From Minisyncoccota bacterium (GTDB lineage: Bacteria; Patescibacteriota; Minisyncoccia; Phycocordibacterales; CAIJYI01): 64,000 nt of DNA. Positions 16,783-26,602 of this stretch are shown piece after piece. The translations under genes and the position numbers were made by a program. A model generated the notes under the pieces. The model ran no database searches. It saw only the letters and a list, made by a program, of their open reading frames with translations, and was not told the origin of the DNA. The stretch is taken from the NCBI GenBank assembly GCA_023229825.1, contig JALNYN010000002.1:1-64000 (forward strand). Direction: 5' to 3'. Every line of letters begins with the position of its first letter. Within the stretch, counting starts at the first letter, position 1.

Positions 16783-17541
16783 GGGGTCAGGCACCCATTC
16801 TTTTCAAAATATGTGTTCTAATGTTTCTTCTGTCTTCCCGATCTCTTTCTCGTCGAATCCAGTTCATATTTTTCAACCATCGCATCGATCCAATCCTCTC
16901 TACCGTATGGTACACCTCTGTTTACGGAATTGCGAATTTTATCAATATCTTCTTCTTTTTCAGACGCATTAATCCAATCGGAATATTTCTCGGGGAAAGA
17001 AATGATCGGGGACGAAAGTAATTTTTTTTGTTTTTCCGTACCAGTCATTCGTCTGCATGCGCTTCCCCATTGCCAATCTTCACACCTTTCGGTAAGTTTT
17101 GCACGGACGGGGTTTCTTTCAACATACTTAATAACGGAAAGGAAATAACTATCAGTATCGATGAGGAATGATTTATATCTCCCTTGGTAGAGATGGCCTC
17201 CTCCGATGACCTCATTCAAAGCATAATGCCTGCGAGTATGGGTTGTGGTGAGCCAATGCATAAAAAGAGCAAGATCGCCATCTTTTCGCGGCTGCAGTAC
17301 TAGATGCCAGTGGTTCGGCATTATTGTGTAGGCGATAATTCGCATATCGACGATAAACTCTTTTGCGTGTTCTAAAAGGGATTCAAAAAGAAGGAAGTCT
17401 TCTTCTTGTTTAAAGATCGTTTGTCGTCCGTTTCCGCGGTTAATGACGTGATAGATTTCGTCGGCAACGTCGACGCGTTCATTTCTTGGCATAGTTATTG
17501 TATTATACCACAGATTTCAGAAAGAATGGGTGCCTGACCCC
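16783..17541. mobile_element. RAYT element 1 with 21-bp perfect terminal inverted repeats
   Basis: The ends 16783-16803 and 17521-17541 are exact reverse complements; the core is GGGGTCAGGCACCCATTC. They enclose a single Y1-transposase gene and nothing else. This arrangement is known for REP-associated tyrosine transposases, where the transposase is flanked by the repeats it handles. No further copy of this repeat is obvious in the window. Confidence 0.85.
16818..17492 (-). CDS. REP-associated tyrosine transposase (Y1_Tnp, IS200-like)
   Basis: The 224-residue protein has the HUH motif in PNHWHLVLQ, the N-terminal strand EIYHVINRGNGRQTIF and the catalytic Tyr region YVERNPVRAKL, followed by WQWGSACRR. 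These are the hallmarks of the RAYT/TnpA-REP family. Such enzymes cut single-stranded DNA at palindromic REP sequences and are usually immobile or rarely mobile domesticated transposases. It lies between perfect 21-bp inverted repeats. Confidence 0.93.
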   Translation of the reverse strand: MPRNERVDVADEIYHVINRGNGRQTIFKQEEDFLLFESLLEHAKEFIVDMRIIAYTIMPNHWHLVLQPRKDGDLALFMHWLTTTHTRRHYALNEVIGGGHLYQGRYKSFLIDTDSYFLSVIKYVERNPVRAKLTERCEDWQWGSACRRMTGTEKQKKLLSSPIISFPEKYSDWINASEKEEDIDKIRNSVNRGVPYGREDWIDAMVEKYELDSTRKRSGRQKKH

Positions 17542-17623
17542 GATTCCGTTCACCAGAGTTCGGCTTTTCTCGTATGTAGATATTGATATTGTTTGTTCTG
17601 CATAAATGCATCGAATACATGCT

Positions 17624-18145
17624 TTAATCCACACTGAAGTAATCGCTGATCGTTTTTTTCTGTTTTGCTTTTTCTTTTTTCTTCTTTATCTGTGTATAGA
17701 GCTCTTCATCTACGGTAATGTTCGGAGCCGCAAGACAAAGGTCTCTTATAAACTTTTCCATGTCTGGAATTTCAAAACGACGAAAAACAAGCACTCGCTG
17801 TCCAACATTCCCGAACTCATCTTCAAAAACAAGTTTTAATCCATATGGATGAAATATAACCACTTCTGATTGACCGACAGTAAGTTTTCTAATTTTTTTA
17901 AGCGGAATATCCTTTCCATTCAGAAACGAAGCTTTCCCTTTCAGTTTGTCATCTTGAATAAGAAAGTATGTTCCCTTTCTTTCAAGAAAATAAAGAGTGC
18001 CACAAACTATCCAAAACCAAAAAGTTGATTGCAAAAATGGTAATTCGGAGAAGATAATATATTGTGCGAAGAAAAAATATATTATCCCATAACCGAAGAG
18101 TAGCTGTTTCTTACTGGGAGATAAATAATGATAGTTATTTTTCAT
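17624..18145 (-). CDS. Small membrane protein after the RHS gene, immunity candidate
   Basis: The protein has 173 residues: two adjacent hydrophobic helices (about 15-50), then a cytoplasmic PH-like beta domain (KGTYFLIQDDKLKGKASFL to GQSEVVIFHPYG), and a Lys-rich C-terminal tail. Its start lies eight bases after the RHS stop codon, so it is probably translated from the same mRNA. In RHS systems the gene after the toxin often encodes immunity, but the C terminus of this RHS protein has no recognisable toxin fold, so the role is a guess. bPH2-like membrane proteins are an alternative. Confidence 0.6.
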   Translation of the reverse strand: MKNNYHYLSPSKKQLLFGYGIIYFFFAQYIIFSELPFLQSTFWFWIVCGTLYFLERKGTYFLIQDDKLKGKASFLNGKDIPLKKIRKLTVGQSEVVIFHPYGLKLVFEDEFGNVGQRVLVFRRFEIPDMEKFIRDLCLAAPNITVDEELYTQIKKKKEKAKQKKTISDYFSVD

Positions 18146-18153
18146 AAGGCGAT

Positions 18154-21100
18154 TTATTTCTTTTCGGTTTTTGTTGATAATGTCGCCATCATAGACGTCA
18201 GTACTTGAGTAAGTTGACCTAACTGTGCTCGAAGTTGCTCCGTTACAGATCGCGCACTTCCGAGAGATGCACCAATAGAAACGGGGGCTCTACCAGCGGG
18301 ATTTGGAATTTGTTGACCGATACGAGTACCTATAAATCCACCGAGAAAATCTCCAAACAGAGCAGTGGAATTAATTTGTCCAGTTGTTTGATTTTTTGCA
18401 TTCCCGTTTGCAAGGGAAACAGCAACATTTCCAAGTCCGCCAGTTGCGGCCGTTAACACCTTTGATCCTTGCGTTGTAATCGCTCCCGCTACTGCAAGTC
18501 CATCAAAATATAGACCCGCTCCGACTACTCCGGCGGCAAGTAATGCTGCCGTTGTTGCATCTTTCGCGTACCGAATACCTGGGTACTCTCCTCTTGCTTG
18601 AAGTATCGGGGCATCAGGATTTCTTCCTGAAACTATATCCTGATAGTTCTGATAGATATCACTTCCCCGATTCCATGTTACAGAGGTTACATAAGCTGCA
18701 CCGGCGGCAATTATGAAAGGATTTCTTCCGTTCGGATCTTTGTTTGTTATTGGATTTCCGTTCGCGTAACTATAACTGTTTTGTGCCTGTGGATTAGTAA
18801 GTACGCTTCGTCCATCTCGAGTAAGACCTATCTCCCAAAATACGGGGTCTTGTGAGATGAACCGCCCACGCGCCCCCTCATAGTACCTCGCCTGCATATA
18901 ATTGAGACCGCTCAGGCTGTCATTTTCCGTCCCCGTATACTTCCTTTTCTCTGCATAAGAACCTACTTTATCATCTACCCTCATTGTACCATACGGATAG
19001 TAATCCACCGCTTCGACAAGGTTTCCATTCTGATCGGTCACCACATTCGTCCCGCCAAGATGGTCGGTATGGATATACCTCACCGTACTCGTAGCGGTTG
19101 CTTCTTCTCCATTAGAAGAAATGAGCCGTATATCATCCCAATACACCGTCCCCGCACTCGCTCTCATTCCGGCAAATCCGGTAAGCGTCGTGCTTGCGGC
19201 CGATAGATCGGCAAGCGGAATGTCGACGTCATACCACGTATTTGCGGAAAGCGAACCGCCGGGAATGTAATCTGCGAGAGTTATCTGGGCGAGCCAGCCG
19301 TCCGGTCCGTACGAATCGATGTAAATGCCCGCATCGGCGTCGGGTACGCGGACAGAGAAGGAGAAATGAGTGGAAGTCGCGGTACTTACTCCTGAACTAT
19401 GAAGATAGAGCCCTGTCCATGAATCAGAGTGGGTCGCTTTGAGTGAATATGTTCCGATGCGTACAGGGCTTGAGTTGGAAGGATCGAGAGTTGTCCCCCA
19501 AGACCAGTTATCCCAACCGTTTATGGAATCGGAATAGATGGAAGAAACGGTGGTCGTGCTTTGATTTTGAGTATTTTTGGACTCTATGGTAGATACGAGA
19601 AGATCTCCGGCAAAGATGTGTTTGGTGATTGTGCCGGTAGTGCCTATTTGGTTAAAGTATTTATTCGGGAAATATGTCGTGGTACCATCTTCTGTCAGTT
19701 TAACACGATTTCCGGAGTGATCGTAGGTGTAGGTTGAGGTGCTGGTAGCGCTGGTGCTTTGTATCAGTCGGTTTTTGTAGTCCCACGAATAAGCGAGTGT
19801 TCCGTCCGAGGTGAGGTTGCCATTCGCATCATACGAAAGGGTTGTGGTGGATGTTCCGCTTGTCGTGGTCGTGGCGGGGGCGAATGTGGCGAGCGAATGC
19901 GCGGCGCAGTCGTAGGAAGCGGTCGTTTCTTTCATAGTATACGTACCGGAAGATGTGGCGAGTTTATAGCTTCCGATACCGGTGCCGCCGGATAAATTCA
20001 TGAGAGCCGTCTGTCCTGCCGCAATAGAGAACGATCCGATATTGCCGTTCAAAGCGTCGATCACAAGCGCTCCCGACACAGTGGAGGTTGAAACGGAATG
20101 ATCCATGACCCAATCCGTATTGGCGCCGGCATTCGAGTACGGCTGGCCGGTTTGCGCCACGCCGGTGAAGGTCGAGGCATAGGAGTCGATGTTTGTCACG
20201 GAGCCGGTAAGCGTAATGACAACGTTGTGCGATCCCGATGCAGGATCGGGAAGATACCAAAGTTCGGAACAGCCGCTTATCGAATCGTAATCGTCGGCAC
20301 GGACTTTGGTTAGCGATGCGCCGTTATAGGTTACGCCCGAGACTACGCGGTTTCCGGGGGTGCCCGGCTCATAGATCGATGTTCCCACCACGAGCATTCT
20401 GTTATTTCCGCTTCCGGTCGTATGGCTGAAAGTAACCGAGCTCACTCCTTGAGATGAATCTGTCGAAGTCGCCTCGAAAGCGATCGTTTCGGTGCTGGTG
20501 GTTGCCGGTTTGAATGATGCCGTGAGCATGGACCAGTCTTGGCTTGCTGACCCGGTATAGATATCGGTGTAATTTCCGGTTGTGGTCGCGATACCATAAC
20601 TTGCGGCGGCGAGGGTTGAACCGGTGAAGTCTTTAAAGAGCGAGGTTTTTGAAGTGGTGGCATTTGCGGTGGAGAAACGCGAAAGGGTTGAAACCACAAT
20701 GTCGTTTACGTTCGGAACAGAGAGCGTGGTGCTCGGGTTTCCATTCGTACCGGTGGCGGAAGCGATGGCATCGGGCGAGGTTGCCGCGGCGTTCGTAAAG
20801 GAACTGGCGGAGAGTTTTATCGCATCGGTATCGCCCGTTATATTGACGGACATCGTTTTTGCGCCGGTGGTGGTGGCAAAAAGATACCAGATCTCCGATG
20901 ACATCCCCATCATTCTCGTTGAACTTGCTTTTGTGAACGCGCCGCCGTTCCATGTGGCGGAAGATATTGAGCCGGTGCCGGCAACATCCTGCCAGATGTC
21001 AGCAGTAAGGATAATGATCGGATTTGTTCCCGTTACGGTATGCATCCAGGTTTTTGTAGTGGAGCCGCTCCAGCCATTCGATATGCTTGTCGTGGTCGAA

Positions 21101-24100
21101 TCGAGCGCAGGGGTGGAAGCGGAAACACTTCCATCTGATCCGTTCGCTGTTATCGAAGTCACCGCATGCGGATTCGCGTAGTTGGTGCCGTCATACGCAT
21201 ATACTCCCGCTAAAGTTGAAGACGAGATGTTTCCAATGGCATTGTAAGTGAAGGTTTGACTAAAAGGCGTGGAGCTCGCCATCGTCGTCGAAGCGGTAAG
21301 CAAACGATTCAGATCGTCATAAGTGTAGTTGATGGTTTTTGCTAATCCTGTATTAGCGGAAGCATCTGCGATCTGTGTGATGTTCGCGTTTTCGTCGTAG
21401 GAGTAGGAGATATTTTGAATAGTGCCGTTTGATGTATTTTTATTATTTAAGCGATATAAATGATCCTCGTCATACGTATTTGTCGTTACAACTCCGTTCG
21501 TATAATTTATAACCGTCGGCTGACCTGTCGGCGAATAATCAAAGTTCGATACTACATTACTGAACGATCCTCCGTTTTCTTTTTCTTCGACTTTTTCAAT
21601 GAGATTTGCGGCATTGTAGGTGTATTTTATTTGAGAACCGTCGGGATGCGTGATGAATGTTTGATTGCCTTGTCGGTCGTAGTCGTAAGCGGTCGCGTAT
21701 GGCGTTCCGGAAATGGTCGATGTCGCGATCTTGGTTTGTCCGATCGGCGTGTACTCATAAGATATGAGGGTTGCGGTTGAACTCGCAGTACAAAGACGCG
21801 TTTTTCCGTTCGTACAGTTGTCGTAGGTGTAGGTTGTTTCCGTACCTGATTGACCCATGTAATCTTCCGTTGATGGGCGATTAAGCTCGTCAAAAGTGTA
21901 ATTCACGGTCTGACTCTTCGGATCAACGGACTGTGTTTGATTATTGGCGTCATCATACGCATAGGTCCATGTTCCATAGGTGCCGTCGCCGGAAGCGTGG
22001 AGGTCTTCGGCGGTTGTGCGTCGTCCGAGTTTGTCGTAGGTGAAATTGCGGATATTTGAAAGCGCGTCGGTAATTTTTGTGAGGTTTCCCAACAAATTAT
22101 ATTCGTAATTCGTGGTATACGTGTCGCCGCTGTTTTTTTCTTCCACCTTCACGAGATTTCCGTACGCGTCTTTGGTGAGTATTTTTTGTTTTCCGCGCGC
22201 ATCTGTGGTAGTAACTTTCCAGTCATCGTAGGCGTTGGTTGTACTACCAACCGCGTTTAATATTTCCGTTACGCGTCCGAGCGGGTCATAGGTATATGTT
22301 GCGTACAAATTAGTTTCTGCTGTGGCACTCGTTCTCGCAGTACTCGAAGCGAAATATGGGAGCGATTCTTTTTCTATCAAGCCGCGATCATTGAACGACA
22401 CATCTCTTACTGCATACGTATTACTCCCTTCCGATTGCGAACGGATTTGTATCGTTCTACCAAGGCCGTCTTTATAGACGTAAACAGTATTCGTTAAGGA
22501 TGGATTGAGATAATTTGTTTTTTGTACTGCAACCTCAAGTGGCGTATCGGTATAGGTATACGCTGATTTGGTTACGAGTGTTCTGGGATTTGTTTGATCG
22601 GGCTGTTTTTCCGCGACGACGCGATCTATGCCGTCATACTCAACGGCAAAAACTAGTCCGTTTTCATCGGTCGTGGTCGCAACTTTTCCGGATGAATAAT
22701 CGTAAAGGAAATTTTGTGTTTGTCCGAGCGAGTTAGTGGATGTGGCAACAAAAAGATCATACGTGTCATACGAATAGTTCGTCGCATTTCCTCGCGGGTC
22801 TGCCTGTTGTGTGACGAGCCCATAGGTTCCGTCGTAAACTTTGGTAGTGCTAGCATACGCACTACCTGAAATAAGTTTTTCTTCTTTGGTCGAGTTTCCC
22901 GCCGAGGCATAACCGAAGGAAAGTCCGTCGTAATACCATTTCGTATCTTTGACGGTATTGTCGGATTGATCGGTTACCAACTGGCGCGACGGCAAAGAAA
23001 TTACGCTATTAGTGGAACTGGCCGCATAACTGTAGGCGTAGGTGGCCTTATCAGTACCAGTATCGGTAAATGATCCGTCATTGCTTCCACTTACTTCGCC
23101 CCATAATACTTTCTGAGAAAGGTTTCCGGTGCTGTCGTTATGGGAATACGCTTCGGCTTTATCCTTGTGTGTTCCATTCCCATCAAAATCTTCTTCGGTC
23201 GATTGGACGAGTTTTACAAAAGTAGAGCTTGCAGTAATGCTGTATTTGTCCCACTTGTTGACGGTCAGCGAATAGAGATTATTGGCGTCGTCATATTTTT
23301 CAACACGATAGGGTTTGTTTATTTTTGAAATGTGATCGTTGTATTCGCCGTTCGTTGAGTCGGATGTGTTGCCTTGGTGATAATAGGTTTTTGTAACATT
23401 TCCTTCTTCATCGGTTTTGGTTATTTTCGCGAATCCTGCAAATTTTTTGTCGAGCGGATCGGAATGGTAATATACTCCGTCGGAATAGAGATAGGTTGTC
23501 GTCGAAACCGTTCCTCCAAAACCCGCATCCGTTGCAATTCCTTTTACAACTGTGAAATTATATTGCAAATTCGGATTCGGTTGTGAATCGTCGTCGGCAA
23601 GCTCGGCGCTATTCGCATATTCGACCGTCGTTACCGCCCCTTGTTCTCCAGTAATGCGATTCAAGAGATCGGCTTTTTCTCCATTTTTGATCCAAACATA
23701 ATGATTTTGATAATCATTCCTTATTACATCAGGAAGACCATCACCATTGACGTCTTCGACGTTTACCCCAAGGTCTTTAAAAATGTTCCCTCCTTGGTAT
23801 TCCATTACATCTGTAGGAAAAGTCGACGATGCTTCCACCCAACTCGAACCGGTATTAATATAAACATCGCGCCCATCCGCACTACCGACAAAGTCAGTAA
23901 ATCCATCACCATTAACATCAGCAAATCGGTAACCCGTATCCCACCCAATTCCATCTAAAAAAATTGTAGGAGGTACAAATGATGGAGTTTCTTGCCAGCC
24001 GTGTCCTATATTTAAATATCCAATATGCTTTGGTAAATACGCGCCACCGATATAATCTCGAGACACCAACACGTCCGCAAGTCCATCATTATTCAAATCC

Positions 24101-25893
24101 ACAATACGCACCCCCGCATCATTTCCACCAGAAACAACTTCCGTCGGAAACGTCCACGAAGTATCCTGAACAAACTGACTTCCGTTATTTATATATGTCC
24201 CATCATCTCCCGTAATGTCAGTTAAACCGTCTCCATTAACATCCACAAGGCGCACACCACGATCGATTGATGAAAATCCGTTTGTGTTCACAAAATATAC
24301 GGGAGGCGTCCAGTTGTTCGTGGCGGACCAGCCGCTTGCGCTTCCCAAATAGACAGCTTTATATGAAGCTCCTTGCCATCTCGATACTATTTCATCAACA
24401 TATCCATCGCCGTTCAGGTCGACAAAACGTAGTCCTGAATCATAAGGTTGCATAAATAATTCCGGTGAATCATATCCCGTTGTAGTCGCCCATGTCAATC
24501 CGGTATTCTCATGTTCGTAATAGACGGGATACAGACCTCCCCAGCTCCAGTTGAGATCAGGAAGGCTGTCTCCATTGAAATCAAGTACTCTTCCACCGCC
24601 GTCTCCTCCTGTTGGTCCGGTAAAATAATGACCACCGGGCAATCGCCATTTATTCGGATCGGTATTTTCGGTCCAACCTTCCGTACTAGTGGAATATCCG
24701 AACTCGACGGCGGGAAGCGTCGTTGTACCGAGACTGCTGTCCCAGCCCGATTCTTCGGCGGAAACAAGAAGCGAGCGCAGTCCGCTGTTGCCTGCGTCAT
24801 ATGACAATACGTATCTATGTGTAACTTCTCCGTTCGTTTTGATACGAATTTCTTTTATTTGCTTTTTTGTGGCGACAGAAAAGCCTGAAACTGAAGAAGT
24901 TGCTACATCATTGCGATCTTCCCGTAAAAATTCAACAAGAAAAATACCGGAAAGGCTCGGATTATTGGTATATGAAATGGAAGAAGGATAGATCTGTCCT
25001 GCGTCTTTATAATATGAATAATCTACCGAGTTGCCGTTGGTATCGCGAACTTGTTCGAGCATCCATTTATATATTTGCGAACCATCAGACGGATTATCTT
25101 GTCTTGTTGAAGTGGAATAGCCGAGCGAGTATGTATTGCCGGACTTTGTTGTAATAAGCCACGCGTTATTCGTCAAAAGATATGAATTAAAATTTCCATT
25201 TTCAACTTTTGCGCGGTAGGTACTCGTTGATGTTTGTACCAGTTCACCATCCAAGCTGGAAGTAAAATAATTTTGACCGAACATTTTATCCGTACCGGTC
25301 TTATTCATGCGTTCTATGTAAGGAATATTATGGGACCATCCGTATCCAAAGATCGAATTTTCTTTACTTTGGCTATTGTACCGCAGTGCGAGGCCTGGTT
25401 CCATTCCGTTTCTTCCGGGAGGAACTTTGATCGGGTATTCGTAAACGAGAGCACCGGTGAGCTCATCGGTTTTTATATTTTTTCCATTTACAACATTCTC
25501 AAGCGGTCTTGGACCGCCTTCATCCCCAGTAAGTGTCGACATCGATTCCGACTCTGTGGGGGTTTCTTCCTGTGACAAAGGCGTATCTACTGCAGGCTCT
25601 ATTGAGTCTTCAGAAGGAGAAACCACTTCTTCGGAAGTTTCAAGCGCCGGACCCTCGACAATCGGGGTTATTTCACTACTTCCCGGCAAAGCATCACCGG
25701 AACCCAAAGAGTCAATTGCTTCTTCTAAATTGAGCGACGCAACCGGCTCTGCGGGCGTAATTGCTTCCGAAGAAGTATTGGTTATCTCCGGAGCACTTAT
25801 CGATTCTTCCGCAAAAACTTGGGACAGCGGAAAACTTAGGGTGATATTAATAATAGTTACGACGCTTACAAAAACTTTTTTTATACGGAACAT
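18154..25893 (-). CDS. Giant RHS-repeat surface protein with FG-GAP and SpvB-like N terminus
   Basis: The 2579-residue protein starts with a signal peptide (about 1-28) and an acidic low-complexity stretch. An SpvB/TcB-like region follows (about 145-410: TGALVYEYPIKVPPGRNG, GYGWSHNIPYIER). FG-GAP repeats (about 430-720) each carry D.NGDG..D calcium loops. YD/RHS repeats (about 750-1590) are interrupted by two beta modules (about 1593-2010) and resume briefly; a carbohydrate-type module follows (about 2118-2260). The RHS core has YIHTDHLGGTNVVTD (about 2271), YYPYG and LNYMQARYYEGARGRFISQDP (about 2330-2350). The C-terminal 195 residues (after NKDPNGRNPF) contain glycine-rich, partly hydrophobic helices and match no toxin I know. 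RHS/TcB shells usually encapsulate a C-terminal toxin. The size is exceptional for a reduced genome. Confidence 0.92.
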   Translation of the reverse strand: MFRIKKVFVSVVTIINITLSFPLSQVFAEESISAPEITNTSSEAITPAEPVASLNLEEAIDSLGSGDALPGSSEITPIVEGPALETSEEVVSPSEDSIEPAVDTPLSQEETPTESESMSTLTGDEGGPRPLENVVNGKNIKTDELTGALVYEYPIKVPPGRNGMEPGLALRYNSQSKENSIFGYGWSHNIPYIERMNKTGTDKMFGQNYFTSSLDGELVQTSTSTYRAKVENGNFNSYLLTNNAWLITTKSGNTYSLGYSTSTRQDNPSDGSQIYKWMLEQVRDTNGNSVDYSYYKDAGQIYPSSISYTNNPSLSGIFLVEFLREDRNDVATSSVSGFSVATKKQIKEIRIKTNGEVTHRYVLSYDAGNSGLRSLLVSAEESGWDSSLGTTTLPAVEFGYSTSTEGWTENTDPNKWRLPGGHYFTGPTGGDGGGRVLDFNGDSLPDLNWSWGGLYPVYYEHENTGLTWATTTGYDSPELFMQPYDSGLRFVDLNGDGYVDEIVSRWQGASYKAVYLGSASGWSATNNWTPPVYFVNTNGFSSIDRGVRLVDVNGDGLTDITGDDGTYINNGSQFVQDTSWTFPTEVVSGGNDAGVRIVDLNNDGLADVLVSRDYIGGAYLPKHIGYLNIGHGWQETPSFVPPTIFLDGIGWDTGYRFADVNGDGFTDFVGSADGRDVYINTGSSWVEASSTFPTDVMEYQGGNIFKDLGVNVEDVNGDGLPDVIRNDYQNHYVWIKNGEKADLLNRITGEQGAVTTVEYANSAELADDDSQPNPNLQYNFTVVKGIATDAGFGGTVSTTTYLYSDGVYYHSDPLDKKFAGFAKITKTDEEGNVTKTYYHQGNTSDSTNGEYNDHISKINKPYRVEKYDDANNLYSLTVNKWDKYSITASSTFVKLVQSTEEDFDGNGTHKDKAEAYSHNDSTGNLSQKVLWGEVSGSNDGSFTDTGTDKATYAYSYAASSTNSVISLPSRQLVTDQSDNTVKDTKWYYDGLSFGYASAGNSTKEEKLISGSAYASTTKVYDGTYGLVTQQADPRGNATNYSYDTYDLFVATSTNSLGQTQNFLYDYSSGKVATTTDENGLVFAVEYDGIDRVVAEKQPDQTNPRTLVTKSAYTYTDTPLEVAVQKTNYLNPSLTNTVYVYKDGLGRTIQIRSQSEGSNTYAVRDVSFNDRGLIEKESLPYFASSTARTSATAETNLYATYTYDPLGRVTEILNAVGSTTNAYDDWKVTTTDARGKQKILTKDAYGNLVKVEEKNSGDTYTTNYEYNLLGNLTKITDALSNIRNFTYDKLGRRTTAEDLHASGDGTYGTWTYAYDDANNQTQSVDPKSQTVNYTFDELNRPSTEDYMGQSGTETTYTYDNCTNGKTRLCTASSTATLISYEYTPIGQTKIATSTISGTPYATAYDYDRQGNQTFITHPDGSQIKYTYNAANLIEKVEEKENGGSFSNVVSNFDYSPTGQPTVINYTNGVVTTNTYDEDHLYRLNNKNTSNGTIQNISYSYDENANITQIADASANTGLAKTINYTYDDLNRLLTASTTMASSTPFSQTFTYNAIGNISSSTLAGVYAYDGTNYANPHAVTSITANGSDGSVSASTPALDSTTTSISNGWSGSTTKTWMHTVTGTNPIIILTADIWQDVAGTGSISSATWNGGAFTKASSTRMMGMSSEIWYLFATTTGAKTMSVNITGDTDAIKLSASSFTNAAATSPDAIASATGTNGNPSTTLSVPNVNDIVVSTLSRFSTANATTSKTSLFKDFTGSTLAAASYGIATTTGNYTDIYTGSASQDWSMLTASFKPATTSTETIAFEATSTDSSQGVSSVTFSHTTGSGNNRMLVVGTSIYEPGTPGNRVVSGVTYNGASLTKVRADDYDSISGCSELWYLPDPASGSHNVVITLTGSVTNIDSYASTFTGVAQTGQPYSNAGANTDWVMDHSVSTSTVSGALVIDALNGNIGSFSIAAGQTALMNLSGGTGIGSYKLATSSGTYTMKETTASYDCAAHSLATFAPATTTTSGTSTTTLSYDANGNLTSDGTLAYSWDYKNRLIQSTSATSTSTYTYDHSGNRVKLTEDGTTTYFPNKYFNQIGTTGTITKHIFAGDLLVSTIESKNTQNQSTTTVSSIYSDSINGWDNWSWGTTLDPSNSSPVRIGTYSLKATHSDSWTGLYLHSSGVSTATSTHFSFSVRVPDADAGIYIDSYGPDGWLAQITLADYIPGGSLSANTWYDVDIPLADLSAASTTLTGFAGMRASAGTVYWDDIRLISSNGEEATATSTVRYIHTDHLGGTNVVTDQNGNLVEAVDYYPYGTMRVDDKVGSYAEKRKYTGTENDSLSGLNYMQARYYEGARGRFISQDPVFWEIGLTRDGRSVLTNPQAQNSYSYANGNPITNKDPNGRNPFIIAAGAAYVTSVTWNRGSDIYQNYQDIVSGRNPDAPILQARGEYPGIRYAKDATTAALLAAGVVGAGLYFDGLAVAGAITTQGSKVLTAATGGLGNVAVSLANGNAKNQTTGQINSTALFGDFLGGFIGTRIGQQIPNPAGRAPVSIGASLGSARSVTEQLRAQLGQLTQVLTSMMATLSTKTEKK

Positions 25894-26064
25894 ATAAAAA
25901 CAAAAAAGGTTGATAAAAAATACTCAAATTAAAAAAATATTGCAATGATATCATTATCATAACAGAGAGCAGATAAAATCCTGATAAAGTCTCATAGGGA
26001 GATTTCATTATTATTTGTGGCTCTATTTTTGCTTTTTTTAATTTTTTTTATATTTTTTATGAAG

Positions 26065-26073
26065 TTATCCACA
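26065..26073 (+). promoter_or_regulatory. Isolated perfect DnaA box
   Basis: TTATCCACA lies in an AT-rich stretch between the RHS gene and the DciA-like gene, about 1.7 kb from the main origin region. It might serve as a titration site or belong to the origin. Confidence 0.4.
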
Positions 26074-26126
26074 GGTACTTTTTGACAGTATTTTTAAACA
26101 AAAATTATTCGGGATAACATCTAGTC

Positions 26127-26169
26127 GACAACAACGTGGATCCCGGGTCGCAGCCCGGGATGACGACGA
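26127..26169. repeat. Single type A palindromic unit
   Basis: ACAACGTGGATCCCGGG...CCCGGGATGACGACG, one half of the paired type A element seen at 6623. The interval 25894-26245 otherwise contains AT-rich sequence, a DnaA box and a terminator. Confidence 0.75.
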
Positions 26170-26185
26170 CTTTAAAGAGGTCTAT

Positions 26186-26217
26186 CAAAAAACAACGCGA
26201 GAAACTCGTGTTGTTCG
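26186..26217 (-). terminator. Terminator of the DciA-like gene
   Basis: AACAACGCGAG (26192-26202) pairs with CTCGTGTTGTT (26206-26216); a T run follows on the minus strand. Confidence 0.75.
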
Positions 26218-26245
26218 TTTAATTGTTCCCTTGTTCGTATCCGTT

Positions 26246-26503
26246 TTACCGTATGTCTTTAACGGTCTTTTCCTTTAATATATTGTTTATTTTTTCAAGT
26301 ATTCCGCGTTTGTTCATATACACCTCGTTTTTTACAGCGGAAGGAACTAAAAGAAACAAAACTCCATCTTTTACCTCCATTTCCTGTTTATCTATCTTTA
26401 TACCGACCGCCTCAAAGATCGCGGGCTGTGCCGCTTCTTTTACGGTATCTCCCGGCGGTTCGATCCGTTTGAATTTTTCGAGATAAGAGGAGATGTTGAA
26501 CAT
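26246..26503 (-). CDS. DciA-like (DUF721) small protein
   Basis: The protein has 85 residues. The core KDGVLFLLVPSAVKNEVYMN and the ending ILEKINNILKEKTVKDIR match the pattern of the DUF721/DciA domain (hydrophobic strand, then a helix, then V..I(R)). DciA loads the replicative helicase in most bacteria that lack DnaC. Its place directly downstream of dnaN and dnaA fits that role. The protein is shorter than many DciA proteins and I see only the domain core. Confidence 0.55.
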   Translation of the reverse strand: MFNISSYLEKFKRIEPPGDTVKEAAQPAIFEAVGIKIDKQEMEVKDGVLFLLVPSAVKNEVYMNKRGILEKINNILKEKTVKDIR

Positions 26504-26504
26504 T

Positions 26505-26602
26505 CGAAGTTATAAAGTTTATCAAGTTCATCAAGTTTATAAAGTCCACCGATCGCCGTACGTACTTGATAAACTTGATGAACTTTATAACTTGATAAAC
26601 TA
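26505..26602. repeat. Low-complexity inverted repeat between dnaN and the DciA-like gene
   Basis: The words TTATAAAGTTTATCAAGTTC and inverse words (CTTGATGAACTTTATAACTT) flank a GC-containing spacer (CCGATCGCCGTACG). The structure would form a long hairpin in the dnaN downstream region. Confidence 0.7.

Noticed and set aside
20624..21181. Plus-strand ORF of 185 residues within the RHS gene
   Set aside because: It is an antisense shadow of the RHS coding frame caused by biased codon use; no start signals or family match.
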